Of a stretch of DNA of 64,000 bases, positions 20,215-31,015 are shown piece after piece. How positions within the stretch are numbered: the stretch's first letter is position 1; each line of letters begins with the position of its first letter. Made by a program: the position numbers and the translations under genes. Origin of the DNA: Yponomeuta sedellus. Lineage: Eukaryota > Arthropoda > Insecta > Lepidoptera > Yponomeutidae. The stretch spans positions 5,980,804-6,044,803 of the forward strand of contig OW203749.1 in the NCBI GenBank assembly GCA_934045075.1, in the 5' to 3' direction. Below the pieces are notes generated by a model. The model did not search any database and was not told the origin of the DNA. It saw only the letters and a program-made list of their open reading frames with translations.

Positions 20215-20370
20215 TAGTAGCACTTTCTGCCTCCTTCGGCAATCTTTCATCTATAGGGTTGCCCGGAAGAAATTATTATCAGCAATAAGGCCGCCATTTG
20301 TACCTCTTCCTTTGTAACTGTTGTCTCTGTAATTGTATTGTAGTGTGTACAATTCAGAATATTTTTATCT
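20215..20370 (+). mobile_element. LINE 3' end (TATCTT-tail type)
   Basis: CTCCTTCGGCAATCTTTCAT, GGAAGAAATTATTATCAGCA and AATAAGGCCGCCATTTGTAC, then AATATTTTTATCTTC. Relatives: 22950-23103 and 57908-58036. Confidence 0.55.
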
Positions 20371-20371
20371 T

Positions 20372-20646
20372 CTTCTTCTTCTACAGGTTATACGAGTATA
20401 AGTCCACTGTTGGACATAGCCCTCCCCTAATGAGCGCCATAGCACAAGGTTGTGCCATCATTGAGGGGGGTAATGCCCATAATCCCCACGCTGGGCATGC
20501 GGGTTGGGGATCACAGTTTGGTGGAATTGTACTGCCAGGGGCGGTGCTGCCCGATTCCCGGTTTGTGTCCCTTAGTCGCCGTTTACGACACCCGCGGAAA
20601 GACTTTGGGTTGGTGCTATTTTCTAGGCCGACACCACATAGCACAG
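20372..20646 (-). mobile_element. SINE-D, near full length
   Basis: Complement of TGCTATGTGGTGTCGGCC ... TTATACTCGTATAACCTGTA plus (GAA)n. The join to the LINE tail on its left falls in TCTTC repeats, so no target duplication can be read. Confidence 0.8.
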
Positions 20647-20914
20647 CCAAGCTTATAATATCTGATTTACAGAACTAACAACATTATCAAAGTAACTTTT
20701 AGTGGATTTCGTAAGAGGTCCTTTCCTTTTATAAGTTAGACGCCTATTACTAGTTACTTTGAAAGCCTACATTGTGTTATTTTTCCTTTTAAATTCATTG
20801 TAATAATATGTGCCTTAAAGCTTAATTTTGCAAACGAAACCCTAAGCCGAAAAATGGTCTTCCTACACACACAATATCTTTAAATATCAAATGTGACGAT
20901 TTTCTATCCACAGC

Positions 20915-20969
20915 AGTCACGCCTGATGGTAAGCGTAGACCCCGTCTACGCTTGCCATCAGGCGTGACT
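20915..20969. repeat. 26-bp inverted repeat, 3-bp loop
   Basis: AGTCACGCCTGATGGTAAGC + GTAGAC, then CCC, then its complement with one mismatch. The string GCCTGATGGTAAGCG is a motif I associate with dispersed lepidopteran repeats. Confidence 0.9.
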
Positions 20970-21271
20970 ATGACACTACGATGTCAGGCGCTTACCTGTT
21001 AAATGCCGGTTAGCTCTACTTTTAAAGATACCCAGGTTATATGTCTCCGGAAAGACAGACGATGGCAGCGTATCCACAACTCGAGTAATAAGAAACCTTA
21101 GTCTGAAAAAATCTTTTTACATCACCTCTGAACCTCTTTAAGCTGCGTGAGAATAGGCTTCTTCTGGGGAATCTCGGTCCATCCTCTAGGATGAAGAGGA
21201 GGTCTACCTCATCTCCACCCTCGGGCGAGATAGAGGTCAAGAGTAAGCCAATTCCTTATAAAAAAACCCTT

Positions 21272-21500
21272 GATGGCCTCGGTGGCGCCGTGGTTTGGCA
21301 CGCTGACTGTAAAACCGAGGGTCTCGGGTTCGATCCCCGGCCGGGTCAAACTAGGAAACGAACTTTTCTAGTTCGTCTCGGGTCTTGGATGTTATCTAAG
21401 TATTTATTGTATTAAATCTATCATCGAGTTAGCACCTGTAACACAAGTCATTCAGTTGTACTTAGTATAGGGCTAACGAGATCTGTGTAATATGTCCATG
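21272..21500 (+). mobile_element. SINE-E (copy 1)
   Basis: tRNA-like head GGCCTCGGTGGCGCCGTGGT with B box GGTTCGATCCCC, then TCAAACTAGGAAACGAACTT, TTATTGTATTAAATCTATC and GGGCTAACGAGATCTGTG. The tail runs to about 21530, where a Jockey-like 3' UTR begins. Second copy at 55795. Confidence 0.78.
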
Positions 21501-21531
21501 AATATTTAATTTCTTTATTTAAAAATATGAA

Positions 21532-21800
21532 ATGAAAAGGTTTTATTCAAATTAGCGCAGAAGCTACGGATTAATGAACGTTACAATTCAAACTAGGTGT
21601 CCATTTCAAAATCTAGATCATTTTGGAGAAAAAATGGACAATAAAACTCCAAACATAGTGTTTTAATTAACAGAGTTTACATAATTAATTTAAAACATAG
21701 AACTCATGCATTGTACTGGCCTTAATTCCAGACATCATTGTCATCTAAATAATCCTTCATGCTATAGTAGCCCTTCTGGCACAAAATGTACTTTACGAGA
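21532..21800 (-). mobile_element. Jockey-like LINE 3' end
   Basis: 3' UTR plus the last codons: the minus strand near 21735-21790 reads as a decayed form of KGYY.KDYLDDNDVW. Same family as 8455-9015. Confidence 0.7.
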
Positions 21801-22850
21801 TTTTTTTATAGAGCCTTGAATAGAGATTCAATGAGGGATTTTCCTAGAGCAAATTAAAAACAAAAAATAGTTCTTGAAACTCCGACAGATGGCTCTGATA
21901 AAACTTGACTTGATTTTTTTTTCACAATATATCTGCAATCTGTGAACTTCTCTCATTCCGTCTCATATAGTAATTTACTCTGTGTTCCGTCTAGACCACA
22001 GAACAATTTAACCAACTCTAGTAATTTCATTTAAAAAACAAACCGGTTGTTTGTAATTTGTTTTTTTTCTTTTGTATCAAAGAAGTCAATCAACAAATCA
22101 TCAATTTATGAGAAGTTATGAAAATGCACTGTTAAAAACTTAAAATTAAGTAGGTATAATGACGTCTGTTTCGTAATAAAATCTTCGACAGTGCTAACAA
22201 AACTTCAACTTCGACGACGACAGTGATATACAAACACAGACTAATAAAGGTCTCTCAGCGGTATTAAAAAAAAACAACGTACATAGACAGCATCGCCATC
22301 TAGTAGCGAGATTGGAACTATTTTTTAGGAGCTGTCAGAAAATCGCTCATTCTATTCTATTCAACTCCATTCAAGGCTTTGTACAGTGTTTTTACTGATT
22401 TCGGCGCGCAAATATAATATCGTGTGATATGTGAGTCCTTTATTAGTCTGTCATAATTATGTTACCAAGTTATAATATAATTACGGACTTCGAGGTCTAG
22501 GATATCTCTACCCGCGTTGTGCGCGGGATTAATTAGTCGGAAAAGTCTCAAGTTTTCATCATACATTACGTAAACTCACGCCAGTATCTCGGAGGGGTAG
22601 ACCATTAAGCTATTTCTCACTTCATTAGCGAAAATAGGACTGTAAGGTGTATGACTTGATACTTAATAAATCGAGCGACAGCCAAAATGTGTATTCTGAA
22701 CGCCATGCTACGTTGAATTCGAATAAGCAACTTATAAGGAAGTTTATCTGTCCCTGCAAGTTTAGTATTCGTGCATTGTCCTTTTCATTTTGTCTTTTCC
22801 GTGTGTCTCCATATAGGTACACAATATTGTATTTATTTCCTCATCTTGTA
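21800..22850. other. No gene seen
   Basis: Unassigned AT-rich intron. TACCCGCGTTGTGCGCGGGA (22511-22530) is a short GC hairpin like those at Helitron 3' ends, but the flanks do not confirm it. Confidence 0.4.
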
Positions 22851-22949
22851 GATTGTTATTATAACGTATTTATGTAAGTATATTGTTATTATGACGTATT
22901 TATGTAAGTTATTTATATAAGTAGTGTATTAATATATTTATATTTGCAC

Positions 22950-23103
22950 CGACTACCCTTCTCTTATTTCCTCCAGCAACTTTCCGTCGTAAGGTTGTCT
23001 GGAAGAAATTGCTTTTAGCAATAAGGCCGCCAATTGTACTTTGTATCATTACATGTTTTATAATATGTGCTCTGGTGTACAATAAAGAATATTCTTATCT
23101 TAT
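22950..23103 (+). mobile_element. LINE 3' end (TATCTT-tail type)
   Basis: CCTTCTCTTATTTCCTCCAG, GGTTGTCTGGAAGAAATTGC, AATAAGGCCGCCAATTGTAC, ending AATAAAGAATATTCTTATCT. The built-in AATAAA and terminal ATCTT repeats suggest a CR1-like LINE 3' UTR. Confidence 0.6.
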
Positions 23104-23107
23104 CTTT

Positions 23108-23218
23108 TCTTCTTCAGGCTATATTACATAGTCCACTGCTGGACAAAGCCCTCCCCTAATGCGCGCCATAGCGCCCTGTCTTCAGTTTGCCGCATCCAGC
23201 ATCTGCCGGCAGTTTTTC
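23108..23218 (-). mobile_element. Very short RTE LINE 3' end
   Basis: About 110 bp of RTE 3' end (complement of CTGCCGGCAGATGCTGGATG ... GCAGTGGACTATGTAATATA). TTCTTAT stands near both edges, a possible target duplication. Confidence 0.75.
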
Positions 23219-23235
23219 TTATTTTTACAATGTTT

Positions 23236-23355
23236 AGTTCGTCGAACATTTTGCGTCTACGCTTTCAATTCGCATGGGCGAGAATCGGCCCCCTGGAAAC
23301 CGATTCGTGCCCATGCAAATTGAAAGCGTAGTAGACGCAAAATGTTCGACGAACT
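23236..23355. mobile_element. 120-bp palindromic MITE-like element
   Basis: Arms of about 44-47 bp start AGTTCGTCGAACATTTTGCG and end with its exact complement. The only notable difference is a 3-bp indel inside (GTCTACGC vs GTCTACTACGC). The centre is GAATCGGCCCCCTGGAAACC. Confidence 0.85.
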
Positions 23356-23699
23356 ATATTCGAAGGCTTACACATTTGTTGCATAAAAATAAGATAAGAT
23401 AACTCGGAAGAGTCATTAGACATTTATTTTCTCATTCGAATTAAATCTAGCATGGTATTCAGAATGTAGATTTTGGCTGTCGGCTGACTTTTTACGTAGA
23501 ATTCCAAGTCATAAGCCTCAGAGTCGTTTACGACTAATTTGCTAATGAAATGAGAGTTAGCTCCTTGGCCCTAGTTTCTGTAATGCATAGTACTCGTAGT
23601 AAAATGTAAGCATGAACATTTCGATTTCATTAAAGACGAAGAAAAAGATACATTTATTACAGCTACAGCACCAAAAACATTACAATACATCTATCTATA

Positions 23700-23850
23700 T
23701 CAACCTATGTCCCCAGTGCTGGGGCACGGGTCCTACATTGCAATTCCTGCATTGCAGAAAGGTTGGATTGGAAAGAAAGGGAGGACTGTAAGACAGTGGC
23801 GGGCCTTACTGTCAGAAACTTTCAAGCCTCACTGTCAGAAACATCTGCGA
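23700..23850 (-). repeat. SINE-A tail, rearranged
   Basis: CAACCTATGTCCCCAGTGCT and GACAGTGGCGGGCCTTACTG. The piece CCTCACTGTCAGAAAC is repeated. Confidence 0.6.
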
Positions 23851-24148
23851 AATTAAGTAATAAATAAAAGTTAGGTATTAGTGTTGTACAAGTTTTTTTT
23901 AATATAGAACATAGAATAATAACTCAACATAATCAAAGCAAAGTATTGGCGTGGATTCTAGTTTGTATTTTTATATTTATCGGCTGAACAAATTTGTTTT
24001 AAAATATCGGGTCTTGTTTTTAGATAAGTGTGGAACTCAGTACATGATTTATTTATATTTATCTTCGTAATCAAAATAGCTTTTATTTACTGTGTTTTAT
24101 CACTTGTCCATACTTTGTTCATTTGAGAAAAATCTCTTTCCACAGGTG

Positions 24149-24335
24149 CGTAAAGCCATCTCAGAGGCCTTATGGGCCATAAGGCCTCTGAGATGGCTTT
24201 ACGACTGCCATCCACCAACATTAACGGATTAACGTGCCCTGCGAAGCACGGAAGCGTTCGGAAAAATGCCACGACCGGTAGTCACGGGACGGTCACCCAG
24301 CCGGCACCTGACCGCGCCTGTTGTTGCTTAACTCA
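24149..24335. repeat. SINE-A foldback fragment
   Basis: 24149-24203 is a perfect palindrome (27-bp arms, 1-bp loop) of CGTAAAGCCATCTCAGAGGC + CTTATGG. Beyond it the SINE-A body and 5S-like head run on the minus strand to about 24335 (TGACCGCGCCTGTTGTTGCT). Confidence 0.85.
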
Positions 24336-24342
24336 CTAGCAA

Positions 24343-25222
24343 ATCAATCAAATCAATTTATTTCAACGCAAAGAATTTTTTAATACAGTTGCTCAAAAAG
24401 TGGCGTATTGCAGGGACGTATAGCGTGCGGGATGTGGGCTATTACACACTCGTGATTTTTTTTTACCTTTCCCGCACTAGTGCGTTCTCTTTCCCAACTG
24501 TCAAAATAATTTATATAAAAAAGAAAAACATACCATGAAGTTTTTACTAAAAAAAATCATCGAAGTTTTTATGATTCATGCAAATACGTATATTTCTAAA
24601 AAGAAGCTATTAATTTGTTTCAATATCAGATTTAATGATTTGATTGAATGAGTTAGGTTAGGTTTTATTTCGTTTCATCTCAATTTCATTTTCACTTCAT
24701 ATCAATAAAAAAATCCTACTGAAGACTGGCTGTATGGGTATTTGTCTACCAGAATGGGTGAAGAGAAAAGAATCTCTGCTTATATTCTTTTACGGTTGGC
24801 GCCATTTTCCAAATAATTTTTCTTTATTAAATTGCTTATTTTATTCGCAACTGTATTAAAAATTGTCGTTCAGTACACGTGCGGAACCGTCATTGCAACT
24901 TGTTCCGACTGTCAACCCTCGCCTTCGGCTGAACTCTTTGCAATGACAGCCTTTCCGCACTTGTAATAAAATATACTATACATTCTGTTTGCTGAATGTA
25001 GGGCCGTATTGTAGTGGAGAAAAAGGCAGCGGGTAAAAATCTCAGCTCTGACCACATTTTCTCAAGTCATCATAAACCTAATACATCAGAAGCCACCTCC
25101 ACGTATGATGAGATTTCGAGATTACTATCAGTAACTTTAAGAGCCAAAGCTTTAGTTAAATGTCTTATAAAAGTAGGGATTGTGCTGCGGCCAGCCACAC
25201 GAACAGTCGTTCACATAGCTGG
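24343..25222 (-). mobile_element. (TTGAA)n-tail LINE end in two pieces
   Basis: The extreme 3' end (AATCAATTTATTTCAACGCA) is at 24343-24385 and the rest (CATTCTGTTTGCTGAATGTA ... AGTCGTTCACATAG) at 24975-25222. About 590 bp of unassigned AT-rich DNA separates them, probably an insertion whose ends I could not define. Confidence 0.55.
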
Positions 25223-25226
25223 TTTG

Positions 25227-25475
25227 AGCGGTGGTAGGGGAGCGGCGTAGAGCGCCGGCTTCTCAATCGGGAGGTCGTGGGTTCGAACCCCGGTACGTAC
25301 CAATGACTTAGTTTTCTAAGTTATGTACATTAGTAGCAATGCTACTCGCTGACGGTGAAGGAAAACATGGTAAGGAAACCCTAGTGTCTGAGGCGTAAGC
25401 GTACCTCAGCGCTTGCTACGTACAATGGTCCAACTATGAGGCTAAGTGCGGGAATCTCAGGTCTAACTAACTAAG
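25227..25475 (+). mobile_element. SINE-F, target of the SINE-B array
   Basis: tRNA-like head GCGGTGGTAGGGGAGCGGCG, B box GGTTCGAACCCC, then TACCAATGACTTAGTTTTCT and GGTGAAGGAAAACATGGTAA. Its tail is broken at CATAGCTGGGTA and resumes after 28052. Confidence 0.7.
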
Positions 25476-25487
25476 CATAGCTGGGTA

Positions 25488-28040
25488 CACCATTTTTTTT
25501 TTTTTTTTTTTTTATTTTTAATGCACTAACCCGTGCTAAGGAACAAATTTAAAAACCTATTTAGAGGCTAAAAATTTCACCCATGCCGGGATTCGAACCC
25601 GCAACCTCTGGCTATCCGTACCAGCGCTCTACCAATTGAGCCAATGGGCGACTCACAACATCAGTGAAATTTCGAACCTCTTTACAATATTCTCTGTATT
25701 ACGTACAGGCAGTGACATCTGACTTAAGCAAATTGCATTACTTACAGCCCCGACTACCTACTTTGCAGTTAGGTTTAACATCGGAACGATATCACTGTAC
25801 CCACATGATTACACCATTTTTTTTTTTTTATTTTTAATGCACTAACCCGTGCTAAGGAACAAATTTAAAAACCTATTTAGAGGCTAAAAATTTCACCCAT
25901 GCCGGGATTCGAACCCGCAACCTCTGGCTATCCGTACCAGCGCTCTACCAATTGAGCCAATGGGCGACTCACAACATCAGTGAAATTTCGAACCTCTTTA
26001 CAATATTCTCTGTATTACGTACAGGCGGCGACATCTGACTTAAGCAAATTGCATTACTTACAGCCCCGACTACCTACTTTGCAGTTAGGTTTAACATCGG
26101 AACGATATCACTGTACCCACATGATTACACCATTTTTTTTTTTATTTTTAATGCACTAACCCGTGCTAAGGAACAAATTTAAAAACCTATTTAGAGGCTA
26201 AAAATTTCACCCATGCCGGGATTCGAACCCGCAACCTCTGGCTATCCGTACCAGCGCTCTATCAATTGAGCCAATGGGCGACTCACAACATCAGTGAAAT
26301 TTCGAACCTCTTTACAATATTCTCTGTATTACGTACAGGCAGCGACATCTGACTTAAGCAAATTGCATTACTTACAGCCCCGACTACCTACTTTGCAGTT
26401 AGGTTTAACATCGGAACGATATCACTGTACCCACATGATTACACCATTTTTTTTTTTATTTTTAATGCACTAACCCGTGCTAAGGAACAAATTTAAAAAC
26501 CTATTTAGAGGCTAAATTGGCTCAATTGGTAGAGCGCTGGTACGGATAGCCAGAGGTTGCGGGTTCGAATCCCGGCATGGGTGAAATTTTTAGCTAATGC
26601 AATTTGCTTAAGTCAGATGTCGCTGCCTGTACGTAATACAGAGAATATTGTAAAGAGGTTCGAAATTTCACTGATGTTGTGAGTCGCCCATTGGCTCAAT
26701 TGGTAGAGCGCTGGTACGGATAGCCAGAGGTTGCGGGTTCGAATCCCGGCATGGGTGAAATTTTTAGCCTCTAAATAGGTTTTTAAATTTGTTCCTTAGC
26801 ACGGGTTAGTGCATTAAAAATAAAAAAAAAATGGTGTAATCATGTGGGTACAGTGATATCGTTCCGATGTTAAACCTAACTGCAAAGTAGGTAGTCGGGG
26901 CTGTAAGTAATGCAATTTGCTTAAGTCAGATGTCGCTGCCTGTACGTAATACAGAGAATATTGTAAAGAGGTTCGAAATTTTACTGATGTTGTGAGTCGC
27001 CCATTGGCTCAATTGGTAGAGCGCTGGTACGGATAGCCAGAGGTTGCGGGTTCGAATCCCGGCATGGGTGAAATTTTTAGCCTCTAAATAGGTTTTTAAA
27101 TTTGTTCCTTAGCACGGGTTAGTGCATTAAAAATAAAAAAAAAATGGTGTAATCATGTGGGTACAGTGATATCGTTCCGATGTTAAACCTAACTGCAAAG
27201 TAGGTAGTCGGGGCTGTAAGTAATGCAATTTGCTTAAGTCAGATGTCGCTGCCTGTACGTAATACAGAGAATATTGTAAAGAGGTTCGAAATTTCACTGA
27301 TGTTGTGAGTCGCCCATTGGCTCAATTGGTAGAGCGCTGGTACGGATAGCCAGAGGTTGCGGTTTCGAATCCCGGCATGGGTGAAATTTTTAGCCTCTAA
27401 ATAGGTTTTTAAATTTGTTCCTTAGCACGGGTTAGTGCATTAAAAAAAAAAAAAAAAAGGTGTAATCATGTGGGTACAGTGATATCGTTCCGATGTTAAA
27501 CCTAACTGCAAAGTAGGTAGTCGGGGCTGTAAGTAATGCAATTTGCTTAAGTCAGATGTCGCTGCCTGTACGTAATACAGAGAATATTGTAAAGAGGTTC
27601 GAAATTTCACTGATGTTGTGAGTCGCCCATTGGCTCAATTGGTAGAGCGCTGGTACGGATAGCCAGAGGTTGCGGTTTCGAATCCCGGCATGGGTGAAAT
27701 TTTTAGCCTCTAAATAGGTTTTTAAATTTGTTCCTTAGCACGGGTTAGTGCATTAAAAATAAAAAAAAAAATGGTGTAATCATGTGGGTACAGTGATATC
27801 GTTCCGATGTTAAACCTAACTGCAAAGTAGGTAGTCGGGGCTGTAAGTAATGCAATTTGCTTAAGTCAGATGTCGCTGCCTGTACGTAATACAGAGAATA
27901 TTGTAAAGAGGTTCGAAATTTCACTGATGTTGTAAGTCGCCCATTGGCTCAATTGGTAGAGCGCTGGTACGGATAGCCAGAGGTTGCGGTTTCGAATCCC
28001 GGCATGGGTGAAATTTTTAGCCTCTAAATAGGTTTTTAAA
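25488..28040. mobile_element. Palindromic tandem array of SINE-B units inserted as one block
   Basis: The 2,553-bp block is flanked by a perfect 12-bp repeat CATAGCTGGGTA (25476-25487, 28041-28052). The left part has three minus-strand units with tRNA-like heads at 25578-25650, 25894-25966 and 26208-26280. At 26516 the orientation flips inside a head. The right part has one partial (26517-26583) and five complete plus-strand units (26685, 26998, 27311, 27624, 27938; each 73 bp). The period is 313-316 bp. The left end is the full tail; the right end stops at AAATAGGTTTTTAAA. Each head has A box TTGGCTCAATTGG and B box GGTTCGAATCC; in the last three the B box is GTTTCGAATCC, so the array also grew locally. 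No protein is encoded. Confidence 0.92.
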
Positions 28041-28054
28041 CATAGCTGGGTAGT

Positions 28055-28335
28055 TGTGTTTTTAATCCAGTGTTTTAACATTCACGTTTTAATGCGATTG
28101 GATACCTTCACTGACATTTTTTGTACGCCATTCGACATGTAGGCCAGTGACCAACGCAAATATTGACTGACGACCACAAACGTTAAATTAAGCGTAGCGC
28201 ACACTAGGTGCAAAGAAACAAATCGCAAAAAATCGCGCGTATGGGGAAATCTGTTCACCTCCTCAGTGTGCTAACTATAAAAGTCACAATAGAAATTTAT
28301 TGTCCTTTTCAAAGTCAGAAGTTAGGTGGTTCACT
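28055..28335. other. No gene seen
   Basis: AT-rich sequence between the array and the minisatellite. Confidence 0.5.
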
Positions 28336-29573
28336 GATCAGCTATCAGTTCTTTTAAACTTTCAGCTTATTCTGAGATTAAAAAGACTTTTAAACTTTAA
28401 GCACATGCTGAGATCATAAAGAATTTAAAACATTCAGCACATCTTGAAATCATAAATACTTTTAACCCTGAAGGGCTCAACCTGAGATCATAAAGAAATT
28501 TAATCTTTCAGCACGTCTTAAAATCATAAAGACTTTAAACGTTCCGTACCATCACAAAGAAATTGAAACTTTCAGCACATACAGAAATTAAAAGACATTT
28601 AAACTTTCAGCACAAGCTGCGATCTTAAAGACTGAAAATTTCCGCACATGCTGTGGTTATAAAGACTTTCACCACATAAGGTCATACAACTTTAAAACTT
28701 TTAAACATTTAAACTTTTAGCACACGCTGAATTCATAAAGAATTTTGCTCACATGCTGAGATCATAAACACTTTCAGCACATGCCAAGGCCATAAAGAAA
28801 TTTAAACATTCAGCAGATGCTGAGTTCATAATGACTTTTAAACTTCAACACATGCTGAGATCATAAACACTTAGCGAATGTTTACTTAAGATGACAATCT
28901 TAATTTAAATAGAAGTTATACCTATCCACGGCAAGGAAAGAAAAAATGTCCAGCAACAAAAAAAATATCGACTTAACGAATATCGCGAAAACGCAGTCAC
29001 GTGCGTACGTCCTTCTGCGACAAGCACTTAGGCGGCATTAAACACAAACGTTTCGCGCACTGGGGATGGGAAACAAGTCGTTAGGTAAAACAATATACTT
29101 GAACATGATTAGGACACAGCGATTAACGGTAGTTCTGGGACAGATTCATTTTTATTAACCATTCGTTGTACTGTGTAAATATTTCAATAAATGTATTTCG
29201 TAACAATACTTTGACTATTAATGTATCAAATAAAATTAGTTTTTAGTACAAAGAACCAATAGATGTTTATCAATGAAGAATAATACACAACAAGGTGACG
29301 TGCGGACAAACATGGCAATGAAAGATTTCGGGATTTAATTTTTTTTCTTGGAGTATCCATTATTCTTATTAACAAAATGTTTAGTGCTACACACAGATTA
29401 CCATATCATCTAACCGTAAAAAAAAAGGTTAGAACATTAACGCTTTATTTTTTATTACCAATTTCATTGGTGCCACGCAAGTTTTAGTTCCGGGAAATTC
29501 ACCCTTTTAGCACGTGCCAAGGCCATAAAGAAATTTAAACTTTCAACAGATGCCGAATTCATAAAGACTTTTA

Positions 29574-29712
29574 GGGCTGATTTTTCAATAGCCAGATAAC
29601 TTTTATCTGAGGAATAAAAATGGCAGTTTGACATAATTTTCATACATAAGCTGTCAAACCGCCATTTTTGTTCCTCAGATAAAAGTTATCTGACTATTGA
29701 AAAATCAGCCCT
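29574..29712. mobile_element. 139-bp MITE with GGGCTGATTTTTCAATAG ends
   Basis: Inverted arms of about 56 bp (GGGCTGATTTTTCAATAGCC ... ATCTGAGGAATAAAAATGGC) flanked by TTA on both sides (29571-29573, 29713-29715). A 3-bp TTA target fits the PIF/Harbinger superfamily. It splits a minisatellite unit. Confidence 0.82.
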
Positions 29713-29959
29713 TAAACTTCAATACATGCTGATAATATACTCGTATTCTTTATTGGAAATAGTAAATTCAAAAGATTACATGAAATTTGTTTCAAAGGCT
29801 AACATGCTGAGATCAAAAAGACTTTCAGCACATGATAAAGTCAAAAAGATTAAAGTTAAAACGTTTATTGCCATGCAAAAGATATATTACATCACATAGG
29901 TACAGACCCCCACACTAGGCGATGCCTGTCCCGCGTGGGATGGAAATAATAATTGACCA

Positions 29960-30240
29960 TTTTAAATATGTATTTTAATATTGAAGAAAGATTGACGAAA
30001 CAAATATATATTGCGAATGTGAGTGGAAGGGCTGGTAAGGGACGTCCCAGACGGACTTACATCGACCAAATAGGGGATGTATTAGCAAAGGGAAAGATAA
30101 AAAGTACCCGGTACCGGCGTACGTGCATGCAACGACTTATGAACGTTGGTGAAGCTAAGGTGATCTGTCAGGATCGTGGCAAGTGGCAGTCCCTGGTCTC
30201 TGCCTACCCCTCTGGGATACAGGCGTGAGGTTATGTATGT
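29960..30240 (+). mobile_element. LINE-K C-terminal coding fragment
   Basis: One frame reads EERLTKQIYIANVSGRAGKG, RPRRTYIDQIGDVLAKGKIK, MQRLMNVGEAKVICQDRGKW and SLVSAYPSGIQA stop, followed by (TATG)n. GRPR after a basic helix is the usual C-terminus of this LINE type. Same element as 59610-59945. Confidence 0.78.
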
Positions 30241-30437
30241 ATGTATCTATTTTAATACTGCTACAGAAAATTTTATCTTATGACCTAAATGAAAATTAAA
30301 TCAAAGAGGTTAGTATGTAAAAGACAATTAAATTTTCAGCTTATGCTGAAATCGTAATGACAACGTTACTGGTTTTTGCAGTCCGTGTAGTTTATTTTGT
30401 ACACGCATATAGACCCGTTTTTTACTGCTGCTCAGAC

Positions 30438-30550
30438 TGTCCGAGGTTAGCTAGAAGAAACCTCTTACAGAGATAAGCTCGCCTTTGTGTATGTTATTTC
30501 TTATGTAATGCCCTATTAAATGTTTCGTGTTCAATAAAGTATAATAGTAA
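30438..30550 (+). mobile_element. LINE 3' end (third AGAGATAAGCTCGCC copy)
   Basis: CTAGAAGAAACCTCTTACAG ... TGTTTCGTGTTCAATAAAGT. Confidence 0.55.
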
Positions 30551-30945
30551 CAACGCCAATCCTCGTGGTCTGAACGGACCTTTACGGCCTAAACCGGGCG
30601 AGGACTGCAAGTGCTGCTAAATTATTCCCGGCACGGACATTGGTGACGTCATCGGGGCCAAGTTTGAGCCACGGGTTTGGGTAAACATAAACAGACATGT
30701 CCCTGGATTAATTAGGGTTACATAACCAGACCACAGCAGCGCTTGCGGTCTAGCCGAACCGAGTAATTGGAATCAATCACTTGAGTTAAGCAACAACAGG
30801 CGCGTTCAGATGCAGGATGGATGACCGACCCGTGACTTTCGCCCGACGCCCTTTCGTGCTTCGTACGGTACGCTAAGCCGTTGGTTGGCTGTCATGTAAT
30901 GGCAGTCGTCCAGCCATGTCAGAGGCCTTATGGGCGGCTTAAGAT
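30551..30945 (+). mobile_element. SINE-A with an extra 5' block
   Basis: The 5S-like head (CCGAACCGAGTAATTGGAAT, GTTAAGCAACAACAGGCGCG, GATGCAGGATGGATGACCG) is preceded by about 190 bp: AATCCTCGTGGTCTGAACGG, CCTAAACCGGGCGAGGACTG, CGGCACGGACATTGGTGACG. The same block precedes the head at 59160-59375 in the other orientation. The SINE body ends early, at GGGCGGCTTAAG. Confidence 0.75.
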
Positions 30946-30949
30946 ACTG

Positions 30950-31015
30950 GATAACATACACTACTACACAGATACTGGATAGATACTGGATAACTACATA
31001 GATACTGGATAACTC
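30950..31015. repeat. Short AGATACTGGATA minisatellite
   Basis: About five units of ACATAGATACTGGATAACT with small changes. Confidence 0.8.

Larger units (their letters stand above)
28340..30360 (+). repeat. Decayed AGCACATGCTGAGATCATAA minisatellite
   Basis: About 15 degenerate units lie between 28372 and 28875, spaced 27-49 bp (mostly 27-39), with core AGCACATGCTGAGATCATAA and spacer AGACTTTTAAACTTTC. The core starts with the near-palindrome CAGCACATGCTG. Five or so more units follow at 29508-29850 and one near 30335, so the array once extended further and was broken by insertions. Confidence 0.8.

Noticed and set aside
26641..26770. Hammerhead ribozyme (retrozyme) in the SINE-B unit
   Set aside because: CTGATG followed much later by GAAA is present, but the conserved CUGANGA core is not, so the ribozyme core is not met.
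25578..28010. Cluster of functional tRNA genes
   Set aside because: The cloverleaf-like heads are good, but the anticodon loop (ACGGATA) has C instead of the invariant U before the anticodon, and every head is embedded in the same SINE leader and tail.
25488..28040. CRISPR-like array of regular repeats
   Set aside because: Units are about 313 bp with SINE promoter boxes, occur in both orientations, and have no short repeats with unique spacers; the host is a eukaryote.
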